A stretch of DNA of 64,000 nt from Burkholderia pyrrocinia (GTDB lineage Bacteria; Pseudomonadota; Gammaproteobacteria; Burkholderiales; Burkholderiaceae). Made by a program: the position numbers and the translations under genes. Positions 35,994-45,462 of the stretch are shown piece after piece (positions within the stretch are counted from its first letter, which is position 1; the number at the start of each line of letters is the position of its first letter). The DNA is taken from NCBI RefSeq assembly GCF_022809715.1, contig NZ_CP094460.1, forward strand, positions 372,001 to 436,000, written 5' to 3'. A model generated the notes under the pieces. The model searched no databases. It was given only the letters and a program-made list of their open reading frames with translations, and was not told the origin of the DNA.

Positions 35994-37181
35994 TCAGAAA
36001 GTGACGGCGATCCCGGCCATGCCGACGAACTGGCCGTGCGTCGTCGACGGCGTGAGCTGCTGCGAATCGCCGACGATCGGCGCCGCATCGATGATGTGGC
36101 CGGCACCTTGCGCGCCGAGCGTCTGCCCGCTCGAATGCGTGTACGCCTGCAGCGCATAGAGCGTCGTGCGCTTCGACAGGCTGTACGACTCCTTCAGCGA
36201 ATACTGCTGGTAGCGGGCCGCGCTCGCGACGCCGTTCGCCTTCGATGCCAACGTGTATGCGAATGCGCCGGCCACCGAGAACGCCGGCGTGAAGCGGTAC
36301 GCGGCAAGCACACCGTAGGTGTTGAACACGGCCGTGTCGGTGAACGCGGAGCCGTTGCCGGGCAGGTACTTCACGTTCGAATAGTTGATGCCCATCGTCA
36401 GGTCGCCGAGCGTGTAGTTGCCGGCCGCCGCGACCTGCTCGACGGCCTTCGCGGTCAGGTAGCCCTGGTTCAGCACGGACACCGCGAAGCTGCCCGACGA
36501 CGCGGTGGCCGGATTCAGGAAGCCTGCCGACGAGCCCGAGCTGTTGATGCGCAGGTAGCCGGCCGCGATCCCGACCGGCCCGTTCGCATAGCGCAGCGCG
36601 GCGCTGAACGTGTTGCCCTTGCCGGTCGAGCCGGCAATGCCGCCGAATGCGTACATCGCGCTCGCGCTCAGCCCGGCGAAGGTCGGCGACGTATAGGTAA
36701 CCGAATTGTTCACGCGGATCGTCGTGTCGAGGCCGTCGATGTCGCCCGGATGCGCACCCGTCGCGCCGGTCAGCCAGCTGCTCGACGCGTACGGGCCGAC
36801 GAACAGGAAGTAGGGCGTGTACTGGCGGCCGGCCGTCAGCGTGCCGTAGCGAGCGTTGCGCAGGCCGACGAACGCCTGACGATTGAATATCGTGCCGGCG
36901 GCGGCCTGCGCCCCGTTGTTCAGGTTGAAGCCGGACTGCAGGTCGAAGATCGCGTGCGTGCCGCCGCCGAGATCCTCGTCGCCGCGCAGCCCGAACTTCG
37001 ACGCATACAGGTTGCCGTCGCGCATGTAGATGTTCGAATGGCCCTGCTGGTTGTTCACGTACGCGATCGAATCGTCGACGACGCCGTACAGCGTCACGCT
37101 GCTCTGCGCGCGGGCAGCGGTCGTGCCGAGCGATGCGGCCGATAAAATCAGGATTGCATAGCGATTGGCGGGTGCTTTCAT
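35994..37181 (-). CDS. Gram-negative general porin
   Basis: A 395-residue outer-membrane beta-barrel of the Burkholderiales porin family. The signal peptide is cut after AARAQ near 25, the first strand is QSSVTLYGVVDDSIAYV, then SKFGLRGDEDLGGGTHAIFDLQSGF. It has the eyelet loop 3 segment and a C-terminal aromatic residue (GIAVTF) needed for barrel assembly. It is the third gene of the MFS-GH31-porin unit, so it probably admits the glycoside into the periplasm. It ends before a nested hairpin. Confidence 0.93.
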   Translation of the reverse strand: MKAPANRYAILILSAASLGTTAARAQSSVTLYGVVDDSIAYVNNQQGHSNIYMRDGNLYASKFGLRGDEDLGGGTHAIFDLQSGFNLNNGAQAAAGTIFNRQAFVGLRNARYGTLTAGRQYTPYFLFVGPYASSSWLTGATGAHPGDIDGLDTTIRVNNSVTYTSPTFAGLSASAMYAFGGIAGSTGKGNTFSAALRYANGPVGIAAGYLRINSSGSSAGFLNPATASSGSFAVSVLNQGYLTAKAVEQVAAAGNYTLGDLTMGINYSNVKYLPGNGSAFTDTAVFNTYGVLAAYRFTPAFSVAGAFAYTLASKANGVASAARYQQYSLKESYSLSKRTTLYALQAYTHSSGQTLGAQGAGHIIDAAPIVGDSQQLTPSTTHGQFVGMAGIAVTF

Positions 37182-37294
37182 TGTCGATCTCCAGATCTCT
37201 TCATCAGTTCAACGGGGCGGGAGGCTGAAGTGCCTCCTCTGTGGCGGGGGGCGGGCCGCGCGAACGGCCCGCCCGATCGGTGCGGCGTGCGCGG

Positions 37295-39715
37295 TCAGTG
37301 ATCGAACGCGACGACGATGCGGCGCCAGGCGCCGTCCTGTACATCCTGCTCGACGCGCGCGCCGCGGACGGCGAGCGGGCCTTGCAGCGATGCAGGCAGA
37401 AGGATCTCGACGCGGTCGGCCGGGCGGGCCGGTCGGCCGTCCCAGCGGACCGACACGCCGAGCGCGCCCGACGCCTCGCGGCCGGTCTCGATCCGCCACA
37501 GTCCGTATTCGCCGTCGCGCCACGCTTCCGTCTCGCCGTCGTCCTCGACGCATTCGCCGTACGCGACGCCGTCCTCGATGCGCGGCGCGACGAGGAAGCC
37601 GCGCGTGTCGCCGCGCGCGCCGAAATGCTGGTCCGCGACGTTCAGCGGCAGCACGCGGCCTTCACGCAGCAGCATCACCGGCGTATCGAGCGGTGCGGGC
37701 AGCGTGACGCTTGCGCCGCCGTCGAACGACTGCGCGCTCGCGCAGCACGTCCAGCGCGCGCCCGACGGCAGGTAGACCGTGCGCTCCGTGCAGCCGGGAT
37801 CGACGACCGGCGCGACCAGCAGCGCGTCGCCGAGCATCATGTCGTCGCACTCGTCGTAGCAGCGCGCATCGCCGGGGAAATCGGCGAAGGTCGGCCGCAG
37901 CACGGGCTCGTAGCGCGTCGTCGACAGCCACAGCAGGTGATAGAGGTACGGCAGCAGCCGGTAGCGCTGCTTGATCAGCGATGCGACCTGCGCGGCGATC
38001 TCCGGATACATCCATGGTTCGTTGACGGTGCCGTCGTCGTTCCACGAGTGGATGCTGAAGCGCGGCATGAAGATGCCGAACTGCACCCAGCGCAGCAGGA
38101 GTTCGGGCGACGGCGCGGGCCCGGAGAAGCCGCCGATGTCGTGACCGATGTTCGACACGCCCGACAGCGCGAGCCCGAGGCCCATCTTCAGGTTGTAGCG
38201 CAGCGTTTCCCACGATGTGTAGTTGTCGCCGGACCAGGTCTGCACGTAGCGCTGCATGCCGGCGCCGCCGGAGCGCGACACCAGGAACGGCCGCTGCGTC
38301 GGCGCATGCGCGCGCTGCGCGTCGCGCGATGCGCGCATCATCAGCATCGTCTGCAGCACCTTCGCCTCGCGCGCGGGGAACGGCTGGCCAAAGCCGTGCG
38401 CGATCGCATCCGGTGACCAGATCTCGTATTCGTTGTTGTCGTTCCAGGTCGACTCGATCCCGTATTCGAGCAGCGCCGAGGTGACCTGCTCGCGCCACCA
38501 GCGGTACGCGTCCGGCTGCGTGAAGTCGAGATACGCGCCGACTTCGTCCCAGAACTGCACCCACGCAGGCTCGCCGGACGCGGAGCGGATCAGCAGCCCA
38601 CGTTTTGCGGCCTCGTCGAACGCCGGATGGTCGCGCAGCAGGCACGGCTTGATGTTCGCGCACAGGCGGATGCCGTGGTCGCGGTAGTGCTTCACGAAAC
38701 CCTTCGCGTCGGGAAACTTGTCGCGGTTCCAGTTGAACACGTAGCGCTTCGCGCCGATCGACGTATAGCCCGACGACAGGTGGAACGAGTCGCACAGGAT
38801 GTCGTGCGCGTCGCACTGCTCGACGAACTGGTTCATCTGCTGCTGCGCGTCCGGCGCATCGGTATAGCTCATCGTCGAGCCCGAATAGCCGAGGCCCCAT
38901 TTCGGCGTGCGCGCGGGGCGCCCGGTGAGCCACGTGAAGCGCCGCGCGGCCGCGAGCGGCGTATCGGGCGACGCGATGAAGTAGTAGTCGAGATCGCCGT
39001 GCTCGGCGACGAAATAGCGGTACGGGCCGTGATAGTTGTCGAGCTCGCGGCCCATGTCGAACGAGCAATCCGACAGCGTGTCGTAGAAGAGGCCGAAGCC
39101 CTGGCACGCAGCGGGCGACCACGTGATGTAGAACGGGATGTGCTTGTAAAGCGGGTCGGTGTGCTTCGCGCTGTAGCCCATCGCGTCGATGTTGCGCATC
39201 TCGAAGCGCGCGCCCGTGCGGTCGAGGTCGCCCGCGCGTTCGCCGAGGCCGAACATCTTGTCGCCGCGCTCGCGGGCGACGTAGTGATACGCGCGGTCGT
39301 CCCACCAGCCGAAGTTGTACGCCTGCGTCGCGCGGTCGGCGAGTGCGACGCGCCATGCGCCGTCCGCGCCGCGCATCGACCACGTGCAATGGCCGCCTTG
39401 CCAGCGCACCGCGAGCCGGATCTGCGCGGTTTCGATGCGCAGGCCGTCGTCGTCTTCGGCGAGGCTCCAGGAAGGAAGCGCGAAGCCGTCCAGGTCGAGG
39501 CGGTCGCGCCCGTCGAGCGGCACGTCGTCGAGGCCCGGCGCGATCGACCACGTGCGCGGGTTGCGTGCCGTCGCATCGGGCAGCACGCGCACGCGCACGA
39601 TGTCGTCCTCGAGCACGAAGATCTCGAGGGTCGCGCCCGCGTCGGACGCGAGCAGCAGGCGGTTCGCGTGCCGGGCGGCGATACGGAACACGGGCGGATG
39701 AAGAAGCGAAGTCAT
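37295..39715 (-). CDS. Glycoside hydrolase family 31 alpha-glycosidase
   Basis: An 806-residue cytoplasmic enzyme (no signal peptide). The nucleophile is Asp426 in STWNDNNEYEIW and the acid/base Asp497 in TWSGDNYTSW, both in canonical GH31 surroundings. An N-terminal beta-sandwich (to about 260) precedes the barrel, and a DUF5110-like beta domain ends it. It cleaves alpha-linked glucose, xylose or a related sugar from a small glycoside imported by the adjacent MFS carrier. It lies 27 bp from the MFS gene and 113 bp from the porin. The exact sugar is not fixed by the sequence. Confidence 0.93.
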   Translation of the reverse strand: MTSLLHPPVFRIAARHANRLLLASDAGATLEIFVLEDDIVRVRVLPDATARNPRTWSIAPGLDDVPLDGRDRLDLDGFALPSWSLAEDDDGLRIETAQIRLAVRWQGGHCTWSMRGADGAWRVALADRATQAYNFGWWDDRAYHYVARERGDKMFGLGERAGDLDRTGARFEMRNIDAMGYSAKHTDPLYKHIPFYITWSPAACQGFGLFYDTLSDCSFDMGRELDNYHGPYRYFVAEHGDLDYYFIASPDTPLAAARRFTWLTGRPARTPKWGLGYSGSTMSYTDAPDAQQQMNQFVEQCDAHDILCDSFHLSSGYTSIGAKRYVFNWNRDKFPDAKGFVKHYRDHGIRLCANIKPCLLRDHPAFDEAAKRGLLIRSASGEPAWVQFWDEVGAYLDFTQPDAYRWWREQVTSALLEYGIESTWNDNNEYEIWSPDAIAHGFGQPFPAREAKVLQTMLMMRASRDAQRAHAPTQRPFLVSRSGGAGMQRYVQTWSGDNYTSWETLRYNLKMGLGLALSGVSNIGHDIGGFSGPAPSPELLLRWVQFGIFMPRFSIHSWNDDGTVNEPWMYPEIAAQVASLIKQRYRLLPYLYHLLWLSTTRYEPVLRPTFADFPGDARCYDECDDMMLGDALLVAPVVDPGCTERTVYLPSGARWTCCASAQSFDGGASVTLPAPLDTPVMLLREGRVLPLNVADQHFGARGDTRGFLVAPRIEDGVAYGECVEDDGETEAWRDGEYGLWRIETGREASGALGVSVRWDGRPARPADRVEILLPASLQGPLAVRGARVEQDVQDGAWRRIVVAFDH

Positions 39716-39742
39716 GAATGCGATTCCTGGTGAGAGCGAATG

Positions 39743-41014
39743 TCAGGCGTGCCGTGCGAGCAGGCGTTCCTGCTTCGACTGCCCGCGGATCAACACCGCG
39801 AGCAGCGTAACGCCGATGAGGTCGAACAGGCCGAGGCACGCGAACAGCGGCGCATAGCCGATCTTGTCGGCGAGCGCGCCGACCAGCAGCGAGAAGCCGA
39901 GTCCGCCGATCCACGCGGCCATCCCGGCGAAGCCGCTCGCGGTGCCGACTTCCTCGGAATCGAACACGTCGGCCGACAGCGTGTTGACGAGCGCGGAGAT
40001 CATCTGGTGCGCGAAGCCGCCGACACAGAACAGCGCGATGGCCGTGTACGGCGACGATACGAGGCCGATCATCGCGGGCCCGAGCATCAGCACCGCGCCG
40101 AGCGCGACGCCGGCGACGCGCGACCACACGAGCGGCAGCTTGAAGCGGTTGGCGAGATACGGCGACAGATAGCCGCCCGCGATGCCGCCGGCGTCGGCCG
40201 CGAGAAACGGCATCCACGCGAAGATCGCGATCTGCGTGAGCGGCATGTGGCGCTCGGTCGCGAGGTACAGCGGAATCCAGAAGCTGAAGGTCTGCCACGC
40301 GGGTTCGGCGAAAAAGCGCGGCAGCGCGATGGCCCAGAAGCGCCGCGCGGTGACGACGTCGCGGATGCGGCGCTTCGACACCGGCGGCATCGTGGCCTGG
40401 CCGTCGCGGATCAGCGCGCGCTCCTGCGACGTGATGCGCGGATGATCGGCCGGCGACCGGTACTGCGTGTACCAGAGCGCGGCCCACACGAAGCCGAGCG
40501 CGCCGGTGACCATGAACGCCGACTGCCAGCCGAACCGCATCGAGATGAACACGACGAGCGGCGGCGCGATTGCTGCGCCGAGCGACGTGCCCGCGTTGAA
40601 GTAGCCGACCGCGACGGATTTCTCGCGATCGGGAAACCATTCGGCGACGGCCTTCATCCCCGACGGAATCGCGGCGGCCTCGAACAGCCCGAGAAAGCCG
40701 CGCAGGATGCCGAGCGACAGCCAGCCCGACGCGAAGCCGTGCGCGACGCCGACCACCGACCACAGCATCGCGAACAGCGCGAACCCGAGCCGCAGCCCGA
40801 TCAGGTCGACGATGAACCCGCACACGGGCTGCATGATCGTGTAGCCGATCTGGAATGCGCCGACGATGTACGAATACTGCTGCGTCGAGATCGCGAATAC
40901 CTGCTTCAGCTCGGGGGCGAGCACCGCGAGGGAGTTCCGTGCGAGGTAGTTGAGGATCGTGCCGAGACACACGAGCACGATGATCCACCAGCGCAACGCC
41001 TTGACTGTTTTCAC
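39743..41014 (-). CDS. MFS transporter, anion:cation symporter (hexuronate-like) family
   Basis: A 423-residue twelve-helix carrier. LNYLARNSLAVLAPELKQVF follows helix 1, WLSLGILRGFLGLFEAAAIPSGMKAVAEWFP carries the family motif, and GTASGFAGMAAWIGGLGFSLLVG lies in the second half. Relatives import hexuronates, glucarate or other sugar acids. It is the first gene of the unit with the GH31 enzyme and porin, so it is likely the inner-membrane step for the same glycoside. A GTG start at 41014 with AGGAG six bases upstream is preferred over ATG 41050, which lacks a ribosome site. Confidence 0.88.
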   Translation of the reverse strand: MKTVKALRWWIIVLVCLGTILNYLARNSLAVLAPELKQVFAISTQQYSYIVGAFQIGYTIMQPVCGFIVDLIGLRLGFALFAMLWSVVGVAHGFASGWLSLGILRGFLGLFEAAAIPSGMKAVAEWFPDREKSVAVGYFNAGTSLGAAIAPPLVVFISMRFGWQSAFMVTGALGFVWAALWYTQYRSPADHPRITSQERALIRDGQATMPPVSKRRIRDVVTARRFWAIALPRFFAEPAWQTFSFWIPLYLATERHMPLTQIAIFAWMPFLAADAGGIAGGYLSPYLANRFKLPLVWSRVAGVALGAVLMLGPAMIGLVSSPYTAIALFCVGGFAHQMISALVNTLSADVFDSEEVGTASGFAGMAAWIGGLGFSLLVGALADKIGYAPLFACLGLFDLIGVTLLAVLIRGQSKQERLLARHA

Positions 41015-41165
41015 TGCTGTCTCCTGTTGGGCAGGGCGGGCATGCGGCACCTGCCTGATCCATGCAAGCCGTCCGGTCAGGGAGGCTTTTTCAGCTTATT
41101 TGTACGATGTCCGATCTTGATGGGCGCCGATTTTACCGGTTTTCATCGAAATGACGCTGTTCGAG

Positions 41166-41267
41166 CGAACATTTAGTCGTCGCTGGATACAGATGTTATC
41201 TGACGACTGATCATTTTCGAACATCCTATGTTCGAATGCGAATCCGGTCAACGTGAATTTGCATTCG
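41166..41267. promoter_or_regulatory. Cluster of inverted repeats upstream of the MFS-GH31-porin unit
   Basis: CGAACAT occurs at 41166-41172 and again at 41218-41224, where with ATGTTCG (41228-41234) it forms a 17-bp dyad. AGTCGTC/GACGACT (41175-41181 / 41202-41208) and CGAATGC/GCATTCG (41233-41239 / 41261-41267) are further perfect pairs. This is probable operator DNA; the regulator is unknown. Confidence 0.5.
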
Positions 41268-41408
41268 AATGAACGTGCTCGGGGTTTTCCCGAGGAGAGG
41301 GGGAGCGGCGTGGGTGGAAGCGCATGGCGGTTGCGTGCCAAAGCCCGTGCGGCGGGGCTGTGCGATGGCCTGGCGATCCGTGGGCGCAGGACGGGACGTG
41401 ACAACCCT
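41268..41408. other. GC-rich spacer between two control regions
   Basis: Nothing gene-like is seen here. It separates the operator cluster of the MFS unit from the AT-rich RpiR control region. Confidence 0.4.
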
Positions 41409-41460
41409 GATGAAAATTTATTTTTTTCTCGGTTGCGGATTGTGTAAATTGATTTTCATC
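41409..41460. promoter_or_regulatory. Inverted repeat upstream of the RpiR gene
   Basis: GATGAAAAT (41409-41417) and ATTTTCATC (41452-41460) are perfect complements 34 bp apart, in an AT-rich pocket ending 21 bp before the rpiR ATG. RpiR-family proteins often bind TGAAA-type half sites, so this is the likely autoregulatory operator of the peptide operon. Confidence 0.6.
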
Positions 41461-41481
41461 TTCCTTGCAACAACCATTCGC

Positions 41482-42426
41482 ATGACGCCTCTCGTTTCGC
41501 ACGACGCCAGTCACGACGAACCCGCGATCGCCGAGCGGATCGCGTCGGCGATGCCGTTGATGACGCCGATCCACCGGCGCATGGGCGAATTCGTGCTCGC
41601 GAATCCGTTTCGCGCGGCGACGATGCGGATCGACGAACTCGCACAGGCCGTGAATGCGTCGATCGCGACCGCGAACCGCTTCGCGAAGGCGCTCGGCTTC
41701 GACGGCTATCCGGCGATGCGCGCGGCACTCGTGCGCGGCTTCGAAGCGACGCTCGGGCCGGTCGAGCGGTTGCGCTCGGCGCAGGAGCAGGAGTCCGGCG
41801 TGCGCGGCGCGGCATGGATCGACGCGGTGTTCGACCAGGCCGTCGCGAACATCGAGAACACGCGCGCGCAACTGGACGCGGCCGATGTCGAGGCTGCGGT
41901 CGAGGCGATCGTCGGCGCGCGGCGCGTGCTGATCCTCGGCGCGGGGTCGAGCGCGTTTCTCGCCGGGCTGATGGAGCACGGGCTGTCCGTGTGTCACGAC
42001 AGCGTGCAGTCGCTCGCGCTGCTCGGCGGCCCGTCGCACGCGGCGCGGCGCCTGTATACGGCCGACTCGCGCGATCTCGTGATCGCGCTCGCGTTTCCGC
42101 GCTACGTGAAGGACACGATCGAGCTGGCCCGCCGCGCGGCGGCGCGCGGCGCGCGCGTGCTCGGCATCTCCGACGGCCCGCAATCGCCGCTTGCGCCGAT
42201 CGCGTCGCTGAACCTGTACGTCAAGGCCGAACGGCGCTTCGCGGCCACGTCGGAAGCGGCGGTGCTCACGATGATCGAGGCGCTGATCGACGCGGTCGCG
42301 CTGCGCACGCACCGGTCCGCGAAGTCCGCCGCCGAGATGACCGAATTCCTGCTGCCGTGGCTCGTGCAGCCGCAAGCGGCGCTGTCGGCCGCCAACCCTT
42401 CTTCCCCCCGTCCGAAAAAATCATGA
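41482..42426 (+). CDS. RpiR-family transcriptional regulator
   Basis: A 314-residue regulator with an N-terminal helix-turn-helix (MRIDELAQAVNASIATANRFAKALGFDGYPAMRAAL, residues about 50-90) and a SIS domain at about 130-270 (ARRVLILGAGSSAFLAGLMEHGL). SIS domains usually bind phosphosugars; in this operon the inducer may be a muropeptide-like compound or something quite different. Its stop overlaps the isoaspartyl peptidase ATG (ATGA). An inverted repeat lies just upstream. Longer upstream starts lie in AT-rich control DNA and were rejected. Confidence 0.9.
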   Translation: MTPLVSHDASHDEPAIAERIASAMPLMTPIHRRMGEFVLANPFRAATMRIDELAQAVNASIATANRFAKALGFDGYPAMRAALVRGFEATLGPVERLRSAQEQESGVRGAAWIDAVFDQAVANIENTRAQLDAADVEAAVEAIVGARRVLILGAGSSAFLAGLMEHGLSVCHDSVQSLALLGGPSHAARRLYTADSRDLVIALAFPRYVKDTIELARRAAARGARVLGISDGPQSPLAPIASLNLYVKAERRFAATSEAAVLTMIEALIDAVALRTHRSAKSAAEMTEFLLPWLVQPQAALSAANPSSPRPKKS

Positions 42427-43421
42427 CTTCTCCCGCGATCGTCGCGATTCACGGTGGCGCAGGCACGATCCTGCGCGATGCGATGGATACCGAAACCGAA
42501 CGCCGGTACCGCGCCGAACTGACCGCGATCCTGCAGGCCGCGCAGCAGGTGCTGGCCGACGGCGGCAGCGCGCTCGACGCCGTCACCGTCGCGGTGCGGA
42601 TGCTCGAGGACTGCCCGCTGTTCAACGCCGGACGCGGCGCCGTGTATACGGCCGAAGGCAAGCACGAGCTCGACGCGGCGGTCATGGACGGCGCGACGCT
42701 CGGCGCCGGCGCGATCTGCTGCGCGACGCGCGTGCGCAATCCCGTGCTGGCCGCGCGGCGCGTGATGGAGGCGAGCGAACACGTGCTGTTCGCCGGCGCG
42801 GGCGCCGATGCGTTCGCGGCCGCGCAGGGGCTCGAACTCGCGGAACCCGGCTATTTCGACACCGAAGCGCGTCACGCGCAGTGGCTCAAGGCGCGCGCGG
42901 CGGCCGGCATGATGCTCGATCACGACGCGGCGACGTTCGCGTTCGGCAAATCGCAATCGCAGCCGCAGCCGGCCGAACCGCTCGATCCGGACCGCAAGCA
43001 CGGCACGGTCGGCGCGGTCGCGTGCGACCTGCACGGCCACATCGCGGCGGCGACGTCGACGGGCGGCATCACGAACAAGCAGCCGGGGCGTGTCGGCGAT
43101 TCGCCGATCATCGGCGCGGGCTGCTATGCGGACGATGCAACCTGCGCAGTGTCGTCGACGGGCACCGGCGAGACGTTCATCCGGCTCGCGACCGCGCACG
43201 ACGTTGCCGCGCAGATCGCGTATCGCGGCGCGTCGCTGGCCGACGCCGCGCACGACGTCGTGATGAACAAGCTGCCGCGCCTGGCGGGCCGCGGCGGGAT
43301 CATCGCGGTCGACGCGCACGGCAACGTCGCGATGCCGTTCAACACCGAAGGGATGTACCGCGGCTACGCGCGTGTGGGCGAAGCGCCTGTCGTCGGCATC
43401 TATCGCGACGACGCAGCCTGA
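42423..43421 (+). CDS. iaaA: Isoaspartyl peptidase / L-asparaginase
   Basis: A 332-residue Ntn-hydrolase precursor. The proenzyme is predicted to cut itself before Thr195 in [12 protein letters not shown], leaving Thr as nucleophile. Upstream [11 protein letters not shown] and downstream [14 protein letters not shown] and SSTGTGE are family motifs. It removes beta-linked aspartyl residues from dipeptides and hydrolyses asparagine. It is the first enzyme after the regulator and precedes a peptide ABC importer, the same order as the E. coli iaaA-gsiABCD locus. Confidence 0.94.
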   Translation: MTSPAIVAIHGGAGTILRDAMDTETERRYRAELTAILQAAQQVLADGGSALDAVTVAVRMLEDCPLFNAGRGAVYTAEGKHELDAAVMDGATLGAGAICCATRVRNPVLAARRVMEASEHVLFAGAGADAFAAAQGLELAEPGYFDTEARHAQWLKARAAAGMMLDHDAATFAFGKSQSQPQPAEPLDPDRKHGTVGAVACDLHGHIAAATSTGGITNKQPGRVGDSPIIGAGCYADDATCAVSSTGTGETFIRLATAHDVAAQIAYRGASLADAAHDVVMNKLPRLAGRGGIIAVDAHGNVAMPFNTEGMYRGYARVGEAPVVGIYRDDAA

Positions 43422-43446
43422 TTCCGGATCGCACGAGGAGATACGC

Positions 43447-45333
43447 ATGACTTCGAGCCGTAACCCGTCCGGCCTGGCGCTGCCCGAGCAGCGCGTCGTC
43501 GCCGTGGACGACCTGTCGGTCACGTTCCGCCGCGAAGGCGCGACGTTCGACGCGGTGCGCAACGTGTCGTTTCACGTCGATCGCGGCGAGACGCTCGCGA
43601 TCGTCGGCGAATCGGGTTCCGGCAAGTCGGTCACGTCGCTTGCGCTGATGCGGCTCGTCGAGCATGGCGGCGGCGCGATCACGAGCGGCCGGATCGCGTT
43701 CCGGCGCCGCGGCGGTGCGCTGCTGGATCTGGCGCAGGCGAGCGCCGCGACGATGCGCGGCATCCGCGGCTCGGACATCGCGATGATCTTTCAGGAGCCG
43801 ATGACGTCGCTGAACCCGGTGTTTACGGTCGGCGACCAGATCAGCGAGGCGATCGCGCTGCACCAGTCGAAAAGCGCGGCCGAAGCGCGCGCGGAAGCGC
43901 TGCGGCTGCTCGATCTCGTGCGCATCCCGGAAGCGCGCCGGGTGTTCGTGCGTTATCCGCACCAGTTGTCGGGCGGGATGCGGCAGCGCGTGATGATCGC
44001 GATGGCGCTGTCGTGCCGGCCGGCGCTGCTGATCGCCGACGAGCCGACGACCGCGCTCGACGTGACGATCCAGGCGCAGATCCTGCAGCTGATTCGCGGG
44101 CTGCAGGACGAGATGAACATGGGCGTGATCTTCATCACGCACGACATGGGCGTGGTGGCCGAAGTGGCCGACCGCGTGCTCGTGATGTATCGCGGCGAGA
44201 AGGTCGAGGAGGGCGAATCGGAGCGCATCTTCGCGACGCCCGCGCATCGCTACACGCGTGCGCTGCTCGCGGCCGTGCCGCGGCTCGGCTCGATGCAGGG
44301 CACCGACATACCCGAGAAATTCCCGCTGCTGAAGGTGGACGGCACCAGCGCCGCGCCTGCGGCGAACGACGATGTGCAGCCGCCCGTCGACCCGGCTTCG
44401 ACGCCGATCCTGCGCGTACGCGATCTCGTCACGCGCTTTCCGGTGAAGAGCGGCGTGTTCGGCCGCGTGTCGCAGTACGTGCATGCGGTCGAGCGCGTGA
44501 GCTTCGAGCTGCGCGCGGGCGAGACGCTCGCGCTGGTCGGCGAGTCGGGCTGCGGCAAGTCGACCACCGGCCGTTCGCTGCTGCGCCTCGTCGAATCGCA
44601 AAGCGGCTCGATCGAATTCGACGGCCGCGACATCAGCGCGCTGAAGGGCCCGGACCTGCAGGCGCTGCGCCGGAACATCCAGTTCATCTTCCAGGATCCG
44701 TTCGCGTCGCTGAATCCGCGCCTCACGGTCGGTTTCTCGATCATGGAGCCGCTGCTCGTGCACGGCGTCGCGAGCGGCCGCGAAGCGCAGGCGCGCGTCG
44801 ACTGGCTGCTCGACAAGGTCGGCCTGCCGCCCGAGGCCGCGCGCCGCTATCCGCACGAATTCTCGGGCGGCCAGCGCCAGCGGATCGCGATCGCACGTGC
44901 GCTCGCGCTGAACCCGAAGGTCGTGATCGCCGACGAATCGGTGTCGGCGCTCGACGTGTCGGTGCAGGCGCAGATCGTCAACCTGATGCTCGATCTGCAG
45001 CGCGAGCTCGGCGTTGCATACCTGTTCATCTCGCACGACATGGCCGTCGTCGAGCGCGTCAGCCATCGCGTCGCGGTGATGTATCTCGGCCAGATCGTCG
45101 AGATCGGCCCGCGCCGCGCGGTGTTCGAAGCGCCGCAGCATCCGTACACGAAGAAGCTGATGAGCGCGGTGCCCGTGGCCGACCCCGCGCGCCGGCATGC
45201 GCCGCGCCAGCTCGCGGCGGACGAAATTCCGAGCCCGATCCGCGCGGTCGGCGACGAGCCGGTGGTTGCGCCGCTCGTCGCGGTCGGTCCCGATCATTAC
45301 GTCGCGACGCATCGCGTCGGCGGCGCGTACTGA
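43447..45333 (+). CDS. gsiA: Peptide/glutathione ABC importer, double ATPase
   Basis: A 628-residue protein with two complete ABC ATPase domains. The first has Walker A GESGSGKS (54-61), signature LSGGMRQR and Walker [13 protein letters not shown]. The second has [17 protein letters not shown] and [12 protein letters not shown]. Each half ends with the oligopeptide-transporter C-terminal region. The fused arrangement is the GsiA/DppDF-type pump for short peptides and glutathione. It is in order with the binding protein and two permeases. Confidence 0.93.
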   Translation: MTSSRNPSGLALPEQRVVAVDDLSVTFRREGATFDAVRNVSFHVDRGETLAIVGESGSGKSVTSLALMRLVEHGGGAITSGRIAFRRRGGALLDLAQASAATMRGIRGSDIAMIFQEPMTSLNPVFTVGDQISEAIALHQSKSAAEARAEALRLLDLVRIPEARRVFVRYPHQLSGGMRQRVMIAMALSCRPALLIADEPTTALDVTIQAQILQLIRGLQDEMNMGVIFITHDMGVVAEVADRVLVMYRGEKVEEGESERIFATPAHRYTRALLAAVPRLGSMQGTDIPEKFPLLKVDGTSAAPAANDDVQPPVDPASTPILRVRDLVTRFPVKSGVFGRVSQYVHAVERVSFELRAGETLALVGESGCGKSTTGRSLLRLVESQSGSIEFDGRDISALKGPDLQALRRNIQFIFQDPFASLNPRLTVGFSIMEPLLVHGVASGREAQARVDWLLDKVGLPPEAARRYPHEFSGGQRQRIAIARALALNPKVVIADESVSALDVSVQAQIVNLMLDLQRELGVAYLFISHDMAVVERVSHRVAVMYLGQIVEIGPRRAVFEAPQHPYTKKLMSAVPVADPARRHAPRQLAADEIPSPIRAVGDEPVVAPLVAVGPDHYVATHRVGGAY

Positions 45334-45462
45334 ACGCGCGGGAGGTTGCATATGGACCGCAGCTGCGCACGAGCAAGGCAACGGCGTCTTTTTCCCGAGC
45401 GGGGGCAGTCACGCCGCGATTTCCACCACGCGTTACCGAATCATCCACAGGAGCCAAACAAG

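Noticed and set aside
37662..41063. A 1133-residue minus-strand open frame
   Set aside because: It is an out-of-frame shadow of the GH31 and MFS genes, extremely Arg-rich, caused by high GC content.
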